Source of the DNA: Planctomycetota bacterium | Lineage (GTDB): Bacteria > Planctomycetota > Phycisphaerae > FEN-1346 > JAACEH01 | DNA length: 6,425 bases | Direction of reading: 5' to 3' | Assembly (NCBI GenBank): GCA_016935955.1 | Contig: JAFGPY010000434.1 | Coordinates: 1-6,425, forward strand | In this document: positions 4,965-6,425 of the stretch, one piece after another | Layout of the letters: every line of letters begins with the position of its first letter | Numbering within the stretch: position 1 is the first letter of the stretch | Notes under the pieces: model-generated | The model's database searches: none | What the model saw: only the letters and a program-made list of their open reading frames with translations | What the model was told of the DNA's origin: nothing | Translations under genes and position numbers: made by a program

Positions 4965-5629
4965 GAGCCCTCGCGGCTATTGTCGCCAAGGACCTGCTCA
5001 CCGAGTTGCGGTTGCGGCAAGTGTTGCCGACCATGTTCGTCCTGGCCCTCGTGCTGACGACGGTCTTCGGCCTGGCGGCACAGGAGGAGGTCCGCCGCTC
5101 GCCGCAGATGGCTGCGGCCGCACTGTGGCTGGCCTTCGTCTTCGCGGGCCTGCTGGCCGTGGAACGGGCCTTCGCCTCCGAGAAGGAGAGCCGCACCATG
5201 CCCGCCCTGCTGGCGGCGCCGACGTCGCGGCAGACGTTGCTGGCGGCCAAGTGCGTGTCGTCGGCGGTCATGTTGCTGGCGGTCCAGGCGGTCATGCTGC
5301 CGATCGCCGTCGGCGTCTTCGAGTTCGCCGTGCGCGGTCCGCTGCTGCCGCTCGTGGGCGTGCTGCTGGCGGGCGATGCGGCCCTGGTGATCCTCGGCAC
5401 GTTGACCAGCGCCATGGTGGCTCCGGCCCGGGTGCGCGGCCCGCTGCTCTCGGTGCTGGTGCTGGCATTGCTGGTGCCGCTGATGATCTTCGCCGCACAA
5501 TGCACCGCCGAACTGGCCGGCTACGGTTGGACGCCGAGGGCCGGCATGTTGCTGGCGGCCATGGCGGCGGCCGACGTGGTGTTCGGCGCCGCCGCGTACC
5601 TGTTGTTCCCGTTCGCCGTCGAAAGCTGA
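4961..5629 (+). CDS. ccmB: Heme exporter membrane protein CcmB
   Basis: CcmB is the membrane partner of CcmA. The 222-residue product matches the family length (E. coli 220) and has about six hydrophobic segments, near 22-40, 51-68, 98-122, 127-153, 160-182 and 193-218. The cytoplasmic N-terminus KDLLTELRLRQ and the amphipathic stretch FASEKESRTMPALLAAP (71-87) are characteristic. The latter is the E-x-E/T-x-x-x-LL-x-x-P version seen in CcmB proteins outside the proteobacterial type. The start overlaps the ccmA stop (ATGA) with a strong Shine-Dalgarno, so the two should be made in step. In the model system CcmAB does not itself export heme but powers release of holo-CcmE. It could in principle be a generic ABC-2 permease, but size, motif and neighbours favour CcmB. 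Confidence 0.92.
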   Translation: MRALAAIVAKDLLTELRLRQVLPTMFVLALVLTTVFGLAAQEEVRRSPQMAAAALWLAFVFAGLLAVERAFASEKESRTMPALLAAPTSRQTLLAAKCVSSAVMLLAVQAVMLPIAVGVFEFAVRGPLLPLVGVLLAGDAALVILGTLTSAMVAPARVRGPLLSVLVLALLVPLMIFAAQCTAELAGYGWTPRAGMLLAAMAAADVVFGAAAYLLFPFAVES

Positions 5630-5639
5630 GGAGCGTCTG

Positions 5640-6266
5640 ATGCGATGGGCCCTGGCCACAATCGGATGTGCGGCACTCGTCGCGGCGGCGGTCTACCTCG
5701 GTGCCTGCTGGGCTCCGGCAAGCGAAGAGGGCGGCGACGTCTACCGTATGCTCTACGCCCACATCCCTCTGGCCGCCAACACCCTGCTGGCTTTCGCGGT
5801 GGCGAGCGTGGCCAGCGCCGTCTACCTGGCCAGGAAGAAGGATGCCGCCGACCGCTTGGCCCGCGCGGCCATGGCCTGCGGCGTGGTGATGGGTGCGGCC
5901 ATGATGGCCACGGGCATGATCTGGGCTCGCATGGCCTGGGGCCACTGGTGGGACTTCCGAAGCGCCAAGCTCCTCTTCTCGCTCCTGCTCTGGCTCCTGA
6001 TGGTCGGCTACTTCCTGCTGCGGTCGAGCCGCGCGGCCGATGTGCGGCAACGCAAGATTGCCGCCGTCTATTGCCTGATCGCCTTTCTCGACGTGCCGCT
6101 GGTCTACTTCTCGTCGCGACTGGCCGCAGGCGACGCCCATCCGCCGTCGATCGCGCTCGGCCACTGGCAGATGCACGTGGCCCTGGCCGCCGGATTCCTT
6201 GCAGCGACGGCCCTCCACGGCCTGCTGTTGTCGGTCCTGATGCGACACAAGACGAATGAGCAGTAG
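5640..6266 (+). CDS. ccmC: Heme-handling protein CcmC (divergent tryptophan-rich motif)
   Basis: CcmC binds heme at the periplasmic side of the membrane and loads it onto CcmE. The 208-residue product has about six membrane helices. Two periplasmic histidines fit the heme-ligand positions: His41 in YRMLYAHIPLAAN and His167 in GDAHPPSIALGHWQMH (His175 and His179 are nearby alternatives). Between them TGMIWARMAWGHWW (91-104) clearly matches the family's TGxIWGxPxWGxWW. The continuation, however, is DFRSAKLLFSLLLW instead of the usual VWDARLTS, so the Trp-Asp of the motif is not conserved in place. GAGGAG at 5628-5633 is six bases before ATG 5640 and overlaps the ccmB stop, 10 bp upstream. It is the last gene of the run; no separate ccmD follows. 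Assignment to CcmC, rather than CcsA or CcmF of the same superfamily, rests on size, the TGMIW motif and position after ccmAB. Confidence 0.92.
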   Translation: MRWALATIGCAALVAAAVYLGACWAPASEEGGDVYRMLYAHIPLAANTLLAFAVASVASAVYLARKKDAADRLARAAMACGVVMGAAMMATGMIWARMAWGHWWDFRSAKLLFSLLLWLLMVGYFLLRSSRAADVRQRKIAAVYCLIAFLDVPLVYFSSRLAAGDAHPPSIALGHWQMHVALAAGFLAATALHGLLLSVLMRHKTNEQ

Positions 6267-6336
6267 CAATACGAAGGTAGGTGTAGGATTTCGCATGAAC
6301 TCCTCATTGCGCCGCAGTTGTGCCGGCCACAACGTC

Positions 6337-6423
6337 GGGGGTGCCACGCGTCTACTTGTAGACGCGTGCTCGCGCGCAACAGGCTTGCCGGCATGCTTCT
6401 GCAAGCAGAAGCATGGCACCCCC
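6337..6423. repeat. 87-bp inverted repeat with two internal hairpins downstream of ccmC
   Basis: The ends GGGGGTGCCA 6337-6346 and TGGCACCCCC 6414-6423 are perfect reverse complements. Inside are two near-perfect palindromes: CACGCGTCTA 6345-6354 with TAGACGCGTG 6359-6368 (4-nt CTTG loop), and CATGCTTCTGC 6392-6402 with GCAGAAGCATG 6405-6415. This is the same design as the repeat at 1609-1720: outer arms with a TGCCAC core enclosing self-complementary words. It lies about 70 bp after the ccmC stop and could terminate transcription by its hairpins, though no T-run follows. The interval 6267-6336 holds nothing I recognise. Confidence 0.7.
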
Positions 6424-6425
6424 TG

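Noticed and set aside
6345..6415. A standard intrinsic terminator for the ccm operon
   Set aside because: The hairpins are strong but no T-run follows either of them, so only a possible terminating role is noted under the repeat.
3525..6419. Several long minus-strand open frames (3525-4865, 3982-5505, 4691-5659, 5292-6419)
   Set aside because: These are GC-driven antisense frames over the unnamed gene, ccmA, ccmB and ccmC; composition is Arg/Ala/Pro/Gln-rich with no recognisable folds.
6257..6425. Frame starting at an ATG inside the end of ccmC and open to the window edge
   Set aside because: It lacks a ribosome site and most of its length is the hairpin repeat at 6337-6423. It has no membrane helix, so it is not a ccmD.

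Overview
The window is GC-rich and mostly holds one plus-strand gene cluster for cytochrome c maturation (Ccm, System I): ccmE, ccmF, an unnamed membrane-anchored periplasmic protein, ccmA, ccmB and ccmC. The end of an unrelated divergent gene lies at the left edge. Two long palindrome-of-palindromes repeats, built from short hairpin 'words' around a TGCCAC core, plus a related piece inside a third element, resemble intergenic repeats common in Planctomycetota. With the high GC and secreted proteins, this suggests a planctomycete, possibly Phycisphaerae-like. That placement is an inference; no rRNA or other marker gene is present.

Layout. 1-360 (minus): N-terminal 120 residues of a secreted protein of unknown function, cut by the window edge. 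372-1030: about 660 bp with no convincing gene, lower GC, several short inverted repeats and one doubtful 66-codon frame. 1032-1130: a sigma70-like promoter and a leader that can fold in two competing ways. 1131-1598: ccmE. 1599-1944: a gap of about 345 bp filled by two adjacent repeats, one 112 bp cruciform-like element and one 129 bp element with perfect 15-bp terminal inverted repeats. 1945-4238: ccmF and the unnamed gene, joined by a GTGA stop/start overlap. 4296-6266: ccmA-ccmB-ccmC, with an ATGA overlap between A and B and 10 bp between B and C. 6267-6425: no gene, another 87 bp double-hairpin repeat.

How the genes work together. By family knowledge, CcmC loads heme onto the periplasmic chaperone CcmE, the CcmAB ATPase releases heme-loaded CcmE, and CcmF transfers the heme to apocytochrome c. 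The CcmE here carries Cys-Ser-Ser-Arg-Tyr where the classical protein has the heme-binding His-x-x-x-Tyr. This is the hallmark of the 'System I*' variant described from archaea and sulfate reducers such as Desulfovibrio, which lacks CcmH. No ccmH, ccmG, ccmI or free-standing ccmD is visible here.

The most interesting points are the System I* CcmE; the coupled protein between ccmF and ccmA (signal peptide, beta-rich domain, CcmD-like C-terminal membrane helix), a candidate accessory factor; a CcmC whose tryptophan-rich motif departs from consensus; and the hairpin-rich repeats separating ccmE from ccmF.
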